A stretch of 64,000 bases of DNA from assembly GCF_900324475.1 (NCBI RefSeq), contig NZ_LT992502.1:2852001-2916000 (forward strand), in the 5' to 3' direction. Below the pieces are notes generated by a model. The model had not been told where the DNA came from, did no database searches, and saw only the letters and a list, made by a program, of their open reading frames with translations. Shown piece by piece: positions 8,830 to 18,649 of the stretch (positions are counted from its first letter, which is position 1; every line of letters starts with the position of its first letter). The position numbers were made by a program, and so were the translations under genes. Source of the stretch: Enterobacter bugandensis (GTDB lineage Bacteria; Pseudomonadota; Gammaproteobacteria; Enterobacterales; Enterobacteriaceae).

Positions 8830-11431
8830 AGCGAGAATTAAAACTAAACGCCGCATTTCGCCATTCTGGTTGCTGCCCGTCATCGCCCTGATGATTGCAG
8901 GCTGGCTTATCTGGACGAGCTATGAAGATCGCGGCAGTACCGTCACCATTGATTTTCAGACCGCCGACGGCATCGTCGCCGGACGAACCCCCGTTCGTTT
9001 TCAGGGGGTCGAAGTCGGTACGGTTCAGGACATCTCCCTTGGAAAAGGGCTTAACAAGATTCAGGTGCGGGTCAGTATTAAATCTGACATGCAGGATGCT
9101 CTTCGCAGCGAAACGCAGTTCTGGCTGGTGACGCCGAAAGCCTCCCTGGCCGGCGTGTCCGGGCTGGATGCGCTGGTTGGCGGCAACTACATCGGCATGA
9201 TGCCGGGCAAGGGTGAACCGCAGGATCACTTTGTTGCGCTGGATACGCAGCCGAAATACCGCCTCAATAACGGCGATCTGATGATCCATCTTCAGGCACC
9301 GGATTTGGGCTCGCTGAACAGCGGCTCGCTGGTCTACTTCCGCAAGATTCCGGTTGGCCGCGTGTACGATTACAGCATCAACCCGAATAAACAGGGCGTC
9401 ACCATTGATGTGCTGATCGAGCGTCGCTTCACCAATCTGGTGAAAAAAGGCAGCCGCTTCTGGAACGTGTCCGGCGTCGATGCCGACCTCAGTCTGAGCG
9501 GTGCAAAAGTGAAGCTTGAGAGTCTGGCCGCCCTGGTTAACGGTGCCATTGCCTTTGACTCCCCGGAAAACTCAAGCCCTGCCACGGCCGATGACACGTT
9601 CGGTTTATACCCGGATCTGGCGCACAGCCAGCGTGGCGTGATCGTTAAGCTCGTTCTGCCTGATGCCAAAGGGCTGAAAGCGGGGTCAACGCCGCTGATG
9701 TACCAGGGACTGCAGGTCGGCCAGCTCACCAAAATGACGCTCAATCCGGGCGGCTCGGTCACAGGCGAAATGACGGTCGATCCGAGCGTGGTCGATCTCC
9801 TGCGCGAGAAAACGCGCATCGAGATGCGCAGCCCTAAACTCTCTCTGAACGATGCCAGCCTCAGCACGCTGCTGACCGGAAATACCTTTGAACTGATCCC
9901 CGGTGAAGGTCAGCCCAGCAATAGCTTCGTCATTGCCCCGGCGGATAAAGCGCTGCTGCAAAAACCGGGCGTCGTGACGGTTACGCTCAATGCGCCTGAA
10001 AGTTACGGCATTGAGGCCGGTCAGCCGCTGATTCTGCACGGCGTACAGGTGGGTCAGGTGCTGGAGCGAAAGCTCTCCGAAAATGGCGTGAGCTTCTCGG
10101 TAGCTATCGATCCGCAATACAGCAACCTCGTCCATGGCGACAGTAAGTTCGTGGTGAACAGCCGCGTCGACGTGAAGGTGGGTCTGGACGGCGTGGAGTT
10201 CCTCGGCGCCAGCGCCAGCGAATGGGTTAACGGCGGCATTCGCATTTTGCCGGGCAATAAAGGCCCCGTTCGCGACAGCTACCCGCTGTACGCCAACCTG
10301 GACAAAGCGATTGAAAACAGCCTGAGCGATATGCCAACCACGACCCTGACCTTAAGCGCCGAGACGCTGCCTGACGTTCAGGCGGGCTCCGTGGTGCTCT
10401 ACCGCAAGTTTGAGGTTGGGGAGGTGATCGCCGTTCGCCCGCGTGCGGACGCGTTTGATATCGAACTGCATATCAAGCCCGAGTACCGCAAGCTGCTGAC
10501 CCCAAACAGCGTCTTCTGGGCCGAGGGCGGCGCGAAGGTGCAGCTTAACGGCAACGGCCTGACCGTGCAGGCCTCCCCGCTCTCGCGTGCGCTGCGCGGG
10601 GCGATCAGCTTTGATAACCTCAGCGGCGCGGGCGCGAACCTGCGTAAAGGCGATAAGCGAATTCTCTTCCCATCCGAAACCGCCGCGCGTGCCGTGGGTG
10701 GGCAGATTACCCTGCATGCGTTCGATGCTGGCAAGCTGGCGGAAGGCATGCCAATTCGCTACCTGGGCATTGATATCGGGCAGATCCAGAAGCTGACGCT
10801 CATCACCTCGCGCAACGAGGTGCAGGCCACCGCCGTGCTTTATCCGGAATATGTGCAGACCTTCGCCCGCTCGGGTTCCCGCTTCTCGGTGGTAACGCCG
10901 CAGATTTCGGCCGCGGGCGTTGAGCATCTCGACACCATTCTGCAGCCTTACATCAACGTCGAACCCGGTCAGGGCAAAGCCCGTCGTGATTTCGAGCTGC
11001 AGGAAGCTACCATTACCGACTCGCGCTACCTTGGCGGCCTGAGCATTGTAGTGGAAGTGCCGGAAGCGGGCTCGCTTGGCATCGGTACGCCGGTGCTGTT
11101 CCGCGGCATTGAGGTGGGTACGGTAACGGGCCTCACGCTCGGCACACTCTCCGACCGCGTGATGGTGGCGCTACGCATCAGCGAGCGTTACCAGCATCTG
11201 GTGCGTAATAACTCGGTGTTCTGGCTGGCATCCGGCTATTCGCTGGACTTCGGCCTGACGGGTGGCGTGGTGAAAACCGGTACCTTCAACCAGTTCATCC
11301 GCGGCGGTATTGCCTTTGCCACCCCGCCGGGAACGCCGCTGGCGCCGAAAGCGCAGCCGGGTAAACACTTCCTGCTGCTGGAAAGCGAACCGAAAGAGTG
11401 GCGCGAATGGGGAACGGCCCTGCCGCGTTAA
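8792..11431 (+). CDS. letB: LetB (YebT), seven-domain MCE lipid-transport tunnel
   Basis: LetB forms a hexamer of seven stacked MCE rings that makes a tunnel across the periplasm for lipids. The protein has an N-terminal membrane helix (about residues 24-44) followed by seven MCE modules. Each opens with a pattern such as [14 protein letters not shown]; examples are [52 protein letters not shown] and [14 protein letters not shown] start at ATG 8792 (MHMSQ, 879 residues); ATG 8798 is equally possible. An in-frame start further upstream would lie deeper in letA and is not supported by E. coli YebT. Confidence 0.94.
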   Translation: MHMSQETPASPTEARIKTKRRISPFWLLPVIALMIAGWLIWTSYEDRGSTVTIDFQTADGIVAGRTPVRFQGVEVGTVQDISLGKGLNKIQVRVSIKSDMQDALRSETQFWLVTPKASLAGVSGLDALVGGNYIGMMPGKGEPQDHFVALDTQPKYRLNNGDLMIHLQAPDLGSLNSGSLVYFRKIPVGRVYDYSINPNKQGVTIDVLIERRFTNLVKKGSRFWNVSGVDADLSLSGAKVKLESLAALVNGAIAFDSPENSSPATADDTFGLYPDLAHSQRGVIVKLVLPDAKGLKAGSTPLMYQGLQVGQLTKMTLNPGGSVTGEMTVDPSVVDLLREKTRIEMRSPKLSLNDASLSTLLTGNTFELIPGEGQPSNSFVIAPADKALLQKPGVVTVTLNAPESYGIEAGQPLILHGVQVGQVLERKLSENGVSFSVAIDPQYSNLVHGDSKFVVNSRVDVKVGLDGVEFLGASASEWVNGGIRILPGNKGPVRDSYPLYANLDKAIENSLSDMPTTTLTLSAETLPDVQAGSVVLYRKFEVGEVIAVRPRADAFDIELHIKPEYRKLLTPNSVFWAEGGAKVQLNGNGLTVQASPLSRALRGAISFDNLSGAGANLRKGDKRILFPSETAARAVGGQITLHAFDAGKLAEGMPIRYLGIDIGQIQKLTLITSRNEVQATAVLYPEYVQTFARSGSRFSVVTPQISAAGVEHLDTILQPYINVEPGQGKARRDFELQEATITDSRYLGGLSIVVEVPEAGSLGIGTPVLFRGIEVGTVTGLTLGTLSDRVMVALRISERYQHLVRNNSVFWLASGYSLDFGLTGGVVKTGTFNQFIRGGIAFATPPGTPLAPKAQPGKHFLLLESEPKEWREWGTALPR

Positions 11432-11508
11432 TCTGACAGGCTCCGGTGTCAACGCACCGGAGCCTTTATGTTACACTGCGCACCTGAACTTTTCCCTGTG
11501 GTGTGCTC

Positions 11509-12951
11509 GTGGCTCAAAACTCCGTATTTCTTCCCGATCAATTCCTGGCGCAGATGCGCGAGGCGCTTCCCTCTCATCTGTCGCTGGACGATTTTATCGC
11601 CGCCTGTCAGCGTCCGTTACGCCGGAGCATCCGCGTTAATACGCTGAAAATCAGCGTCGAGGATTTTCTGGCGCTGGTTTCTCCGTACGGCTGGCAACTT
11701 ACGCCGGTTCCGTGGTGTGAAGAGGGATTCTGGATCGACCGCGATGACGAAGACGCGGTGCCGCTGGGAAGTACCGCAGAACATCTGAGCGGTCTGTTTT
11801 ATATTCAGGAAGCGAGCTCGATGCTACCGGTTGCCGCCCTGTTCGCCGACGGCAACGCGCCTGAACGCGTGATGGATGTCGCCGCCGCGCCCGGTTCGAA
11901 AACCACGCAGATTGCCGCGCGCATGGGCAATCGCGGAGCAATCCTCGCCAACGAATTTTCCGCCAGCCGCGTGAAGGTGTTGCATGCCAATATCAGCCGC
12001 TGCGGTATTCATAATGTCGCTCTTACGCACTTCGACGGTCGCGTCTTTGGCGCCGCCCTGCCGGAAATGTTTGATGCCATCCTGCTGGATGCCCCCTGCT
12101 CCGGTGAAGGGGTAGTGCGTAAAGATCCCGATGCGTTAAAGAACTGGTCCGTGGAGAGCAATCTTGAGATCGCCGCCACGCAGCGCGAGCTGATCGACAG
12201 CGCTTTCCACGCCCTGCGCCCCGGCGGCACGCTGGTCTATTCAACATGCACCTTAAACCGCGATGAAAACGAAGACGTCTGTCTGTGGCTGAAAGCGCAA
12301 TACCCTGATGCGGTCGAGTTCCTGCCGCTTAACGATCTGTTTTCCTCGGCACAGGAGGCGGTCACGCCGGAAGGTTTCCTCCACGTGTTCCCGCAGATTT
12401 ACGACTGCGAAGGGTTCTTTGTGGCGCGCCTGCGTAAAACGCAGGCGGTTGCTCCCCTGCCCGCCCCCAAATTTAAGGTCGGCAATTTCCCGTTTGCGCC
12501 CCTCAAAGGGCGCGATGCAGCACAGCTTGTCGCCGCCGCCGAAAAGGTTGGCCTGGTCTGGGATGAGAGCCTGCGACTCTGGGTGCGTGATAAAGAGGTA
12601 TGGTTGTTCCCGGCAGAGATCGCACCGCTCATCGGAAAGGTCCGTTTTTCCCGAATCGGGATCCGCCTGGCGGAAGTGCATAATAAAGGCTATCGCTGGC
12701 AGCATGAGGCCGTCATCGCGCTTGCCGGACACGAGAATACCTTTGCCCTGACGCATCAGGAAGCCGAAGAGTGGTACCGTGGCCGCGATGTTTATCCTGA
12801 CAGCTCGCCTTCCGCAGATGAAGTGGTGGTGACCTATCAGGGATTCCCGCTGGGGCTGGCCAAAAAGGTCGGTTCAAGGCTTAAAAACAGCTATCCACGC
12901 GAACTGGTCCGGGATGGCCGACTGTTTACCGGTAACGATCGCACCGCCTGA
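11509..12951 (+). CDS. rsmF: RsmF, 16S rRNA m5C1407 methyltransferase
   Basis: RsmF methylates C1407 of 16S rRNA using S-adenosylmethionine. The SAM site [10 protein letters not shown] is at about residue 122. The two family cysteines are visible in DAPCSGEG and in STCTL, the second being the nucleophile. A C-terminal PUA-like region follows. I chose the GTG at 11509 (reads MAQN-), which gives 480 residues against 479 in E. coli; a GTG two codons earlier (11503) is the alternative. It lies downstream of letA-letB on the same strand, as in E. coli. Confidence 0.94.
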   Translation: MAQNSVFLPDQFLAQMREALPSHLSLDDFIAACQRPLRRSIRVNTLKISVEDFLALVSPYGWQLTPVPWCEEGFWIDRDDEDAVPLGSTAEHLSGLFYIQEASSMLPVAALFADGNAPERVMDVAAAPGSKTTQIAARMGNRGAILANEFSASRVKVLHANISRCGIHNVALTHFDGRVFGAALPEMFDAILLDAPCSGEGVVRKDPDALKNWSVESNLEIAATQRELIDSAFHALRPGGTLVYSTCTLNRDENEDVCLWLKAQYPDAVEFLPLNDLFSSAQEAVTPEGFLHVFPQIYDCEGFFVARLRKTQAVAPLPAPKFKVGNFPFAPLKGRDAAQLVAAAEKVGLVWDESLRLWVRDKEVWLFPAEIAPLIGKVRFSRIGIRLAEVHNKGYRWQHEAVIALAGHENTFALTHQEAEEWYRGRDVYPDSSPSADEVVVTYQGFPLGLAKKVGSRLKNSYPRELVRDGRLFTGNDRTA

Positions 12952-13056
12952 AAAAATCGCATTTTTTTACTGGCGATTTTGCTCTCCTTGTCTACGATCA
13001 AAAATGGATGCCCATACTGGTCATACCAGATTTTGACAACCGACCCGGAGAGCACT

Positions 13057-13296
13057 ATGACGAAAACCAGCGTGCGTATTGGCGCTTTTGAGATCGACGA
13101 CGCAGAACTGCGCGGCGAAGCACAAGGCGATCGAACGTTAAGTATTCCCTGCAAATCCGACCCGGATTTGTGCATGCAGCTCGATGCATGGGATGCAGAC
13201 ACCAGCGTCCCGGCAATACTTGATGGCGAACACTCTGTCCTTTACCGTGAGCATTACGATAGTAAAACCGATGCCTGGGTCATGCGTCTTGCCTGA
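13057..13296 (+). CDS. yebV: YebV, small conserved protein
   Basis: The 79-residue product MTKTSVRIGAFEIDD- matches E. coli YebV (78 residues) over its whole length, including IPCKSDPDLCMQLDAWDA with two cysteines. The start at 13057 has GGAGAG six bases upstream. The in-frame extension upstream is not present in the family. There is no membrane segment or known function. The E. coli neighbour yebW is absent here. Confidence 0.86.
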   Translation: MTKTSVRIGAFEIDDAELRGEAQGDRTLSIPCKSDPDLCMQLDAWDADTSVPAILDGEHSVLYREHYDSKTDAWVMRLA

Positions 13297-13304
13297 CCTA
13301 AAGA

Positions 13305-13331
13305 GAACCCGCCCGAAGGCGGGTTATTTAT
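13305..13331. terminator. Terminator between convergent yebV and pphA
   Basis: The eight-base-pair stem AACCCGCC/GGCGGGTT closes a CGAA tetraloop at about 13306-13325 and is followed by TATTTATT. It serves yebV and probably also the converging pphA transcript. Confidence 0.7.
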
Positions 13332-13975
13332 TACTGCAGTTGAGCCAGCGTAAAGTAACCGTCAAATACGGCCCCCGTATCAATGTAGTGCAGATTGTCA
13401 AAATCATACCTTCTGTCGACGGGCGTATGTCCGAACCAGAAGTGATCCGCCCCGCTAATTCCCTGCCCTTTGCCCACCATAAACCCCATCAGGCGGTCGC
13501 GATCCCATAACACGCGCTGGGCGCTTACCGGTTTTTCCCAGCGGTATTCCTCCGCCGGGTAATCAGCATGAGCAATAACGTTCAACCCGTTCGCGCAGGT
13601 AATTTCGATAATATGCGGTAACGCACGACATGCGTTAAGTAACGAGCGCGCCCGCTGCTGCTCTTCATGCTCAAGCCGCGAAAACCACATTCCGCCATTC
13701 ATTGTCCAGAGCGCAAAATCATTATTATCCAGGCTATCTATTGCCATTTGCTCATGATTGCCCCGCACTGCTCGAAACCATTTCTCATTGATGAGCTGCA
13801 ATGATTTCACGCTGTCCGGACCACGATCGATCAGATCGCCAACGGAAATAAGTAAATCCTCATAAGGATTGAAATGACGGCGTTTCAGTTCCTCCATGAG
13901 CCTCTGGTAACAGCCGTGTATGTCGCTGACAACCCATACGTGACGCCACTCTCCACCTTCTATTCGCTGATACAT
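13331..13975 (-). CDS. pphA: PphA, serine/threonine protein phosphatase 1
   Basis: PphA is a metal-dependent phosphoprotein phosphatase of the PPP family, linked in E. coli to signalling of misfolded proteins. The metal and phosphate motifs are in order: DIHGCY (about 18-23), GDLIDRGPDS (about 45-54) and RGNHEQM (about 74-80), with histidines further on in HADYP and FGHTPV. I chose the ATG at 13975 (MYQRIEGGEW), giving 214 residues, close to the E. coli length. The upstream region carries a PhoP-box-like repeat whose orientation fits this gene, although a good -10 at the usual distance is lacking. Confidence 0.92.
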   Translation of the reverse strand: MYQRIEGGEWRHVWVVSDIHGCYQRLMEELKRRHFNPYEDLLISVGDLIDRGPDSVKSLQLINEKWFRAVRGNHEQMAIDSLDNNDFALWTMNGGMWFSRLEHEEQQRARSLLNACRALPHIIEITCANGLNVIAHADYPAEEYRWEKPVSAQRVLWDRDRLMGFMVGKGQGISGADHFWFGHTPVDRRYDFDNLHYIDTGAVFDGYFTLAQLQ

Positions 13976-14042
13976 AAGGCCTCCCTTTAACAGTATAGCC
14001 GCCGTCAAAAGCGCAAGAAGATCAGCGCAGCCCTTACAAAGT

Positions 14043-14059
14043 AAAACAAACGGTAAACC
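14043..14059 (-). promoter_or_regulatory. PhoP-box-like direct repeat between pphA and the virK-like gene
   Basis: On the minus strand the site reads GGTTTA-CCGTT-TGTTTT, which matches the PhoP consensus of two (T/G)GTTTA repeats five bases apart at 11 of 12 positions. It is 85 bases upstream of the virK-like start (in reverse orientation for that gene) and 68 bases upstream of pphA. Salmonella virK and its ybjX paralogue are PhoP targets, so the virK-like gene is the likelier client. Confidence 0.55.
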
Positions 14060-14143
14060 AAAGAGAAATAAAGATCCGCGCGCTCTTAATCCCTTTTTAC
14101 TGGCTCCTTAGAATAAGGGGAGATAAAAACGAGAGGTCTTCAC

Positions 14144-15085
14144 GTGTCTAATACACAGCTACATAACGATGTTTTCTATCCGCATCGCACGAATATTATT
14201 TCCGAGCTGGTGAACGGCAAACGCGTCCCGGGGCCAATCTGGCGGAAACGCGACTACCGACTGAAGTTCCTTTTACGTTCCCTGCTCTTTTGGTCTTCCA
14301 CCCACCGTATGCTGGAAGCCCTCTCTGGCCGTGACGATTTCGACAAACTGCTGACATCGCAAATTACGTTGCCCAGCAAGACCCATCGGCAGTACCTGAT
14401 GCGCGGCTTAACGGCTAACGATCGCGCCGACGCTATCGTTAACCATTACTACTGGATCGATCGCCTGAAGGAGAGCCGTCTTGCCCAGGCTATGACCGGC
14501 GCGCAGGAACAACCTATTGCGGAGTTCCACGTCAAAGACGGCGTGACCTACACGGTTAATGCGTCTTCAGCTGGCAAAGCCGAGCGTGAAGGTGAGAGTA
14601 CGCTCTGGCTGCGCGACAACGAGGATACGCTTCTTGCCAGCCTGACCTTTAGCGTCGCCCGCAGCAATGGCCAGCCCGTTGTGGTCATTGGCGGACTTCA
14701 GGGCCCCCGTCGCTGCGTGTCACGAGATGCCATTAAACTGGCAACTCGCGCCTGCCATGGCCTGTTTCCCAAGCGCGTGCTGATGGAGGTACTTTTCCAG
14801 CTGGCAGCGCAGTCATCTGTTCGGGCCATTTTTGCCGTCAGCGATGAGGGACACGTTTTCCGCGCGCTGCGCTATCGCCTCAGCAAAGGCCGTCATTTCC
14901 ACGCCAGCTATGACGAATTCTGGGATTCTTTGGGTGGGAAAAAACTTTCCGCCTTCTGCTGGCAGCTGCCGCTGCAGATGGAGCGCAAATCCCTCGACGA
15001 GATAGCCAGTAAAAAACGCGCTGAATACCGTCGTCGCTTTGAACTGCTTGATGAAATTGAGGCGTCAGTTAAGTCCCATTTCTAA
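14144..15085 (+). CDS. VirK/YbjX family (DUF535) protein
   Basis: This 313-residue soluble protein belongs to the VirK/YbjX family. Members affect virulence, resistance to antimicrobial peptides and envelope properties in Shigella and Salmonella; the biochemical activity is unknown. Family features seen include LSGRDDFDKLL near residue 60, the central stretch VIGGLQGPRRCVSRDAIKLATRACHG split by family-typical Gly/Arg residues, and a basic C-terminus. The start is a GTG at 14144 with GAGAGG seven bases upstream. A candidate -10 (TAGAAT, 14109-14114) and a PhoP-box-like repeat lie upstream. The gene is not at this place in E. coli, so it is an accessory or relocated copy. Confidence 0.85.
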   Translation: MSNTQLHNDVFYPHRTNIISELVNGKRVPGPIWRKRDYRLKFLLRSLLFWSSTHRMLEALSGRDDFDKLLTSQITLPSKTHRQYLMRGLTANDRADAIVNHYYWIDRLKESRLAQAMTGAQEQPIAEFHVKDGVTYTVNASSAGKAEREGESTLWLRDNEDTLLASLTFSVARSNGQPVVVIGGLQGPRRCVSRDAIKLATRACHGLFPKRVLMEVLFQLAAQSSVRAIFAVSDEGHVFRALRYRLSKGRHFHASYDEFWDSLGGKKLSAFCWQLPLQMERKSLDEIASKKRAEYRRRFELLDEIEASVKSHF

Positions 15086-15254
15086 TCGCGACAAGCGTTT
15101 TCGCTCTCAGCACAGAGAATGCGCTCGGTTTGAAAAAGGAATGATAAAGCAGAGCACTCTTGCATATGCCAGGGGTGCTCAGTTAGCATTGCGCGAAATG
15201 AAAATAGCGAATGCGTTGGAAAAGCGCAGTGTAGACGCAAATTTAAGGACTTTA

Positions 15255-16133
15255 ATGATGATTTACGACTGCTTCTTGTATTACGATGAAGATATGCTTC
15301 TTGATATCAGGCTGAATACGCTAGCAGGCGTTGTTGATCGCTTCGTTATTGTTGAGTCAACGCATACCTTTACCGGCAAAAAGCGGCAGCTTCACTTTGA
15401 CATAAATAAATACGGTCCTTTTAAAGATAAAATTATTTATGTTGTGCATGATGAAACACCTATCATGAAAGCCTCTGACGGCGGCGATCAGCATCAGGAC
15501 GGTCTGGTGGTGGATGCATGGGCGAATGAAGCCGCGCAGAGAAATGCCATCATGCAGGGCCTCAAAAGTGCTAAAGATGATGATTTGATTTTAATTTCCG
15601 ATGTGGACGAGATTTTTTCACCACAGGTTATCGGCTCTATCAACGCGAATAAACTCTGCACAACGCTTTATCAGAATTTTTATAATTATCAGTTTAATCT
15701 GCAGGTTTTTAATACAGATAACACCCCACGAAAATGTAAACTGCCGAGAGCGACAAAATATAAAAACCTCGTTCATTTTTTTGGCGGCGAGCCTGAGTCG
15801 TTCAGAAATCTTAAACGCACCAGAAGCGTCAAAAACTGGTCCTGGCTTAAATGGAACTGGTTCAAACTTAACAATCGCATCATTGAAAATAGTGGCTGGC
15901 ATTTCTCATGGGTTATGACCCCTGAACGCATATCAGAAAAAATGTCCACCATCTCCCACACGGAATACGATCTGCCTGAGTTCAACAACCCGGAACATAT
16001 CATGAAGGTGATAAAAAACGCCGAAGATATCTGGGGACGAGACAGGAAGTTAATCAGGCAAGAGCTGTCGGCAGACAGTTTCCCCGAGTATATCGTTAAC
16101 AACAAAGATAAATTCAGGGAATTCATTATTTAA
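15255..16133 (+). CDS. GT17-family glycosyltransferase (N-acetylglucosaminyltransferase-like)
   Basis: The protein resembles family GT17, named for the animal enzyme that adds bisecting GlcNAc to N-glycans; the bacterial members are poorly studied. The family opening is clear: MIYDCFLYYDEDMLLDIRL, then VVDRFVIVESTHTFTGKKR and FKDKIIYVVHDE. A DVDE motif (in LILISDVDEIF) is the probable metal/nucleotide-sugar site. I start at ATG 15255, with AAGGA six bases upstream, giving 292 residues; an in-frame ATG at 15141 is possible but its ribosome site abuts it. The reading frame is visibly more AT-rich than its neighbours, which suggests transfer. The acceptor is unknown; a surface glycan or a periplasmic glucan is conceivable. 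Confidence 0.8.
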   Translation: MMIYDCFLYYDEDMLLDIRLNTLAGVVDRFVIVESTHTFTGKKRQLHFDINKYGPFKDKIIYVVHDETPIMKASDGGDQHQDGLVVDAWANEAAQRNAIMQGLKSAKDDDLILISDVDEIFSPQVIGSINANKLCTTLYQNFYNYQFNLQVFNTDNTPRKCKLPRATKYKNLVHFFGGEPESFRNLKRTRSVKNWSWLKWNWFKLNNRIIENSGWHFSWVMTPERISEKMSTISHTEYDLPEFNNPEHIMKVIKNAEDIWGRDRKLIRQELSADSFPEYIVNNKDKFREFII

Positions 16134-16331
16134 CTATCAGGCCGGGCCTTTACTTCACCGACGAAGATTCCACAGCGATCGCCAGGACACAATTTTTTAA
16201 CAAAGATGCCAAAAAACCCTGGACGTACGCGGTCCTGAGTATGTTATGGTTTAGTCAGGATAGGGAACTGTCCAGCCATTCTCGGGGTTTTCGGTCCATA
16301 ACCGAAGAAACCTTTTGAGAAACATAGAGAT

Positions 16332-16435
16332 AAAAAGAGACCGAATACGATTCCTGTATTCGGTCCAGGGAAATGGCTCTTGGGAGAGAGCCGTGCGCTA
16401 AAAGTTGGCATTAATGCAGGCTAAGTCGCCTTGCC
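16332..16435 (-). ncRNA. sdsR: SdsR (RyeB), sigma-S-dependent Hfq small RNA
   Basis: The minus strand reads GGCAAGGCGACTTAGCCTGC at its 5' end and, by recall, is nearly identical to E. coli SdsR along 104 bases. It ends with the hairpin GACCGAATAC/GTATTCGGTC and a T-rich tail. SdsR accumulates in stationary phase and represses targets such as mutS, tolC and ompD. Directly upstream, CTATTCT (16447-16441 on the minus strand) is a good sigma-S-type -10 element ending five bases before the inferred start. It is fully antisense to SraC. Confidence 0.92.
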
Positions 16436-16519
16436 TTTTAAGAATAGATGACGACGCCAGGTTTTCCAGTCCACAGCAAAAGTGGCCTGAAAAAAAGCGT
16501 CAGAGCATCATTAAAAGTG

Positions 16520-16559
16520 AAAAACCGCAGTGCTTTGGCGAGCATCTGCGGTTTTTTTA
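16520..16559. terminator. Terminator shared by SraC and yebY
   Basis: The stem AAACCGCAG (16522-16530) pairs with CTGCGGTTT (16545-16553), with A-rich sequence on the left and a T run on the right. It can end SraC from the left and yebY from the right. Confidence 0.8.
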
Positions 16560-16574
16560 TTGGAAATCTGAACG

Positions 16575-16913
16575 TCAGCAGAGCTTATCAGCGCGCTCGA
16601 TAAACGGTGCCAGGCTCATCTTCTGCCCCGGGTTGGCCGGGTCATCAATCTGAATCACACTGACTGGCTGACCGCTGCTCTTGCCGCTGGCGACCTGCTG
16701 CTCAGCGGTATCGTTGAGCGGGTACTGGACCAGCGTGCTCGGGTTGATCGCATACAGCGCATGGCCCGGGCGGCAGGTCAGCATCACCTCTTCGCGATTA
16801 AAGGCCCATTTGTCTTTGCCCACTTCAAAGCGGCTTACGGTGATTACCTGCGGTGCCGCCAGAGCGCTTCCCGCGCAGGCCAGCAGTAAGAGAGAAAGTA
16901 CTGTCTTTTTCAT
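16575..16913 (-). CDS. yebY: YebY, periplasmic protein of the copC-copD operon (DUF2511)
   Basis: This 112-residue protein has a clear signal peptide (about residues 1-19, ending GSALA) and a small secreted domain with two cysteines (Cys48 in MLTCRPGH and the C-terminal Cys), probably a disulfide. It matches E. coli YebY in length and place. It starts 16 bases after yebZ and is the last gene of the yobA-yebZ-yebY unit, so a role near copper handling in the periplasm is inferred from context only. Confidence 0.88.
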   Translation of the reverse strand: MKKTVLSLLLLACAGSALAAPQVITVSRFEVGKDKWAFNREEVMLTCRPGHALYAINPSTLVQYPLNDTAEQQVASGKSSGQPVSVIQIDDPANPGQKMSLAPFIERADKLC

Positions 16914-16929
16914 TTAATAGTTAACCTTG

Positions 16930-17799
16930 TCAGAAGGGTTCCCAGGTAGCAAACAGACTGACCGTTGCCAGAACCAGCGCGCCCAGCACCACCTCTGCCT
17001 GTGTCATCCTGATAAACATCTGTTGTGCGCGCCCGGAATCCGGACGGAACCGTGGCACCAGAAAATACCGATTTGCCAGCGCAATTGCCACCATCAACGC
17101 CACGAGAGCACATTTGAACAACAAAAACTGCACGTAGCCAGCCTGCCAGGGAATATGGATGCCCAGAATCAACAGCGCATTCACTGCGCCGGTAAGCAGC
17201 ACGCCTGCGACGGCATAATGCCCCACGCGCGAGAAACGCATCATGGTATAGATGGCCGCGTTCTGCCAGCGTCCTTTCGCCAGGCGCATGCAAAACAGCA
17301 GCGGCAGCAATCCACCCACCCAGGTTGCGGCACACAGCAGGTGAATAGCATGATTGAGTCGCTGTATCGCCCCCATCGGGCCGTCGCTCATCGCCGCGTG
17401 CCCTACCCCTGCCAGCAGGATAAGCTGGCCCATGGCGAGCAGCAGCAGGCGCGAGCCTTTCAGCGGCGCGAGCCACGCGACGACAACGGTGATGGCAGCG
17501 AGGATAATTTGCCACAACCAGACGCCACCAAAACGCGTTCCCAGTACGCTGTACCAGATTTGCGGGTTAAACACATCGCCCCAGCCGTTGCCCATTAAGC
17601 CGCCCTGAAGCATAAACATCAGGATCGCAGCGGCCAGGCTGACGATGGACGCCACTCTCTGCTGGAGCTGGAAACGCCGGGCCATCAGGCGGTGCAGCCC
17701 GGAAGGCGCAAACCAGACGCTGTAAAGCGCGTTGCCAAAAACGAGCATTAGCGCCGCAAAATGGATAAAGCGCAATCCTACGTATAACAGTCCCAGCAT
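16930..17799 (-). CDS. yebZ: YebZ, CopD/PcoD-family inner-membrane copper protein
   Basis: This 289-residue protein with about eight membrane helices belongs to the CopD/PcoD family, thought to move copper across the inner membrane together with CopC-type periplasmic carriers. Histidines are found in helix regions ([13 protein letters not shown] near the N-terminus; GHAAMSDG and [20 protein letters not shown] in the middle) as is usual for the family. It starts one base after yobA ends, so the two are surely co-expressed, and yebY follows. Confidence 0.92.
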   Translation of the reverse strand: MLGLLYVGLRFIHFAALMLVFGNALYSVWFAPSGLHRLMARRFQLQQRVASIVSLAAAILMFMLQGGLMGNGWGDVFNPQIWYSVLGTRFGGVWLWQIILAAITVVVAWLAPLKGSRLLLLAMGQLILLAGVGHAAMSDGPMGAIQRLNHAIHLLCAATWVGGLLPLLFCMRLAKGRWQNAAIYTMMRFSRVGHYAVAGVLLTGAVNALLILGIHIPWQAGYVQFLLFKCALVALMVAIALANRYFLVPRFRPDSGRAQQMFIRMTQAEVVLGALVLATVSLFATWEPF

Positions 17800-17800
17800 G

Positions 17801-18181
17801 CTATTTCACGCTGAAGCGATAACTGCCTTTGGTTTTATGGCCGTCGACGGAAACCACGTGCCAGTCCACCCGGTAAGCCCCCGGGGCCAGCGTCTGTTCC
17901 AGCGGAACGGTCAGCTGTGCTTTGTTCTTTTCGTCTCGCGTGGCGGTACCGGTTTTGATCACCTGCTTTTGCGCATCCGTCACCACGACGCCGCTAAATC
18001 CGGGCTCGATACCTTCGGAGAAATTCAGCGTCAGCACCTGCGGTGACGCCACCTGGCTGTCCGCTGCCGGGCTCTGCTGCTCAAGATGCGCATGCGCCAG
18101 CACGGAGGGTGAGATTACCGTTGAGGCCAAAAAAACCAGTGCGCATACCGCGCGGGAAGCGGATAAACCCATCACAATCAT
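17801..18181 (-). CDS. yobA: YobA, CopC-type periplasmic copper-binding protein
   Basis: CopC proteins carry copper in the periplasm. The 126-residue precursor has a signal peptide ending at about residue 29 (SVLAHAHL), so the mature protein begins with a histidine, the usual first Cu(II) ligand. The Ig-like fold follows, with [15 protein letters not shown] near the C-terminus providing the family Asp and His ligands. It is the first gene of the yobA-yebZ-yebY unit and is divergent from holE. Confidence 0.93.
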   Translation of the reverse strand: MIVMGLSASRAVCALVFLASTVISPSVLAHAHLEQQSPAADSQVASPQVLTLNFSEGIEPGFSGVVVTDAQKQVIKTGTATRDEKNKAQLTVPLEQTLAPGAYRVDWHVVSVDGHKTKGSYRFSVK

Positions 18182-18308
18182 TCCTTTTTGTTATGTCTGT
18201 ATGCTAAAGAATAACGCTGTATAATAAACGAGTCGAGGATCATCCCGCTCTGCTTGTCATCGTCGCGCAATCGCGGTAACGTTGCCGCCGCAAAATAAGG
18301 AGAAGGTA

Positions 18309-18539
18309 ATGAAGATCAATCTGGCCGCCCTTCCTCAGGACGAGATGGATAAAGTGAATGTCGATCTCGCTGCCGCTGGCGTCGCCTTTAAAGAGCGTTA
18401 CAACATGCCCGTCGTGGCTGAAGTGGTGGAGCGAGAACAGCCCGCCCATCTTCGTGACTGGTTTCGCGAAAGGTTAATTGCCCACCGTCTCGCCTCGGTC
18501 AACCTCTCCCGCTTGCCGTACGAGCCGAAAGTTAAATAA
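18309..18539 (+). CDS. holE: HolE, theta subunit of DNA polymerase III
   Basis: Theta binds and stabilises the epsilon proofreading subunit of the replicative polymerase core. The 76-residue product equals E. coli HolE in length. Its first ten residues differ ([10 protein letters not shown]), but the body [20 protein letters not shown] and the C-terminal [19 protein letters not shown] are essentially the same. The start at 18309 has a strong ribosome site (AAGGAGAAGG). An in-frame ATG nine codons upstream is not in the family. A TATAAT hexamer at 18220-18225 is a likely -10 element. Confidence 0.95.
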   Translation: MKINLAALPQDEMDKVNVDLAAAGVAFKERYNMPVVAEVVEREQPAHLRDWFRERLIAHRLASVNLSRLPYEPKVK

Positions 18540-18649
18540 GCTTAACGACTCGTTACACTTCCTTACGCGGAATCTGGCAGGATAAGAAAACCCTGATTAA
18601 ATTAGGTGTACTCTTTAATCCCTGCGACTCTGTGTATAAGGAAGTCACG

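Larger units (their letters stand above)
16254..16561 (+). ncRNA. sraC: SraC (RyeA) small RNA, antisense to SdsR (ends approximate)
   Basis: This gene-free stretch holds the SraC/SdsR pair known between pphA and yebY in E. coli. On the plus strand a hairpin (GGTTTTCGGT at 16286-16295 pairing with ACCGAAGAAACC) lies inside an outer CTC/GAG stem. Next comes the region complementary to SdsR, and then the hairpin AAACCGCAG/CTGCGGTTT (16522-16553) with a T run. The 5' end is inferred from the conserved structure and could be off by tens of bases; the 3' end could be earlier. SraC pairs with and is degraded with SdsR. Confidence 0.7.

Noticed and set aside
15039..15254. N-terminal extension of the GT17 gene back to 15039
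   Set aside because: It overlaps the VirK-like gene and lacks family similarity. The ATG at 15255 has a well-spaced AAGGA and begins the conserved MIYDCF block.
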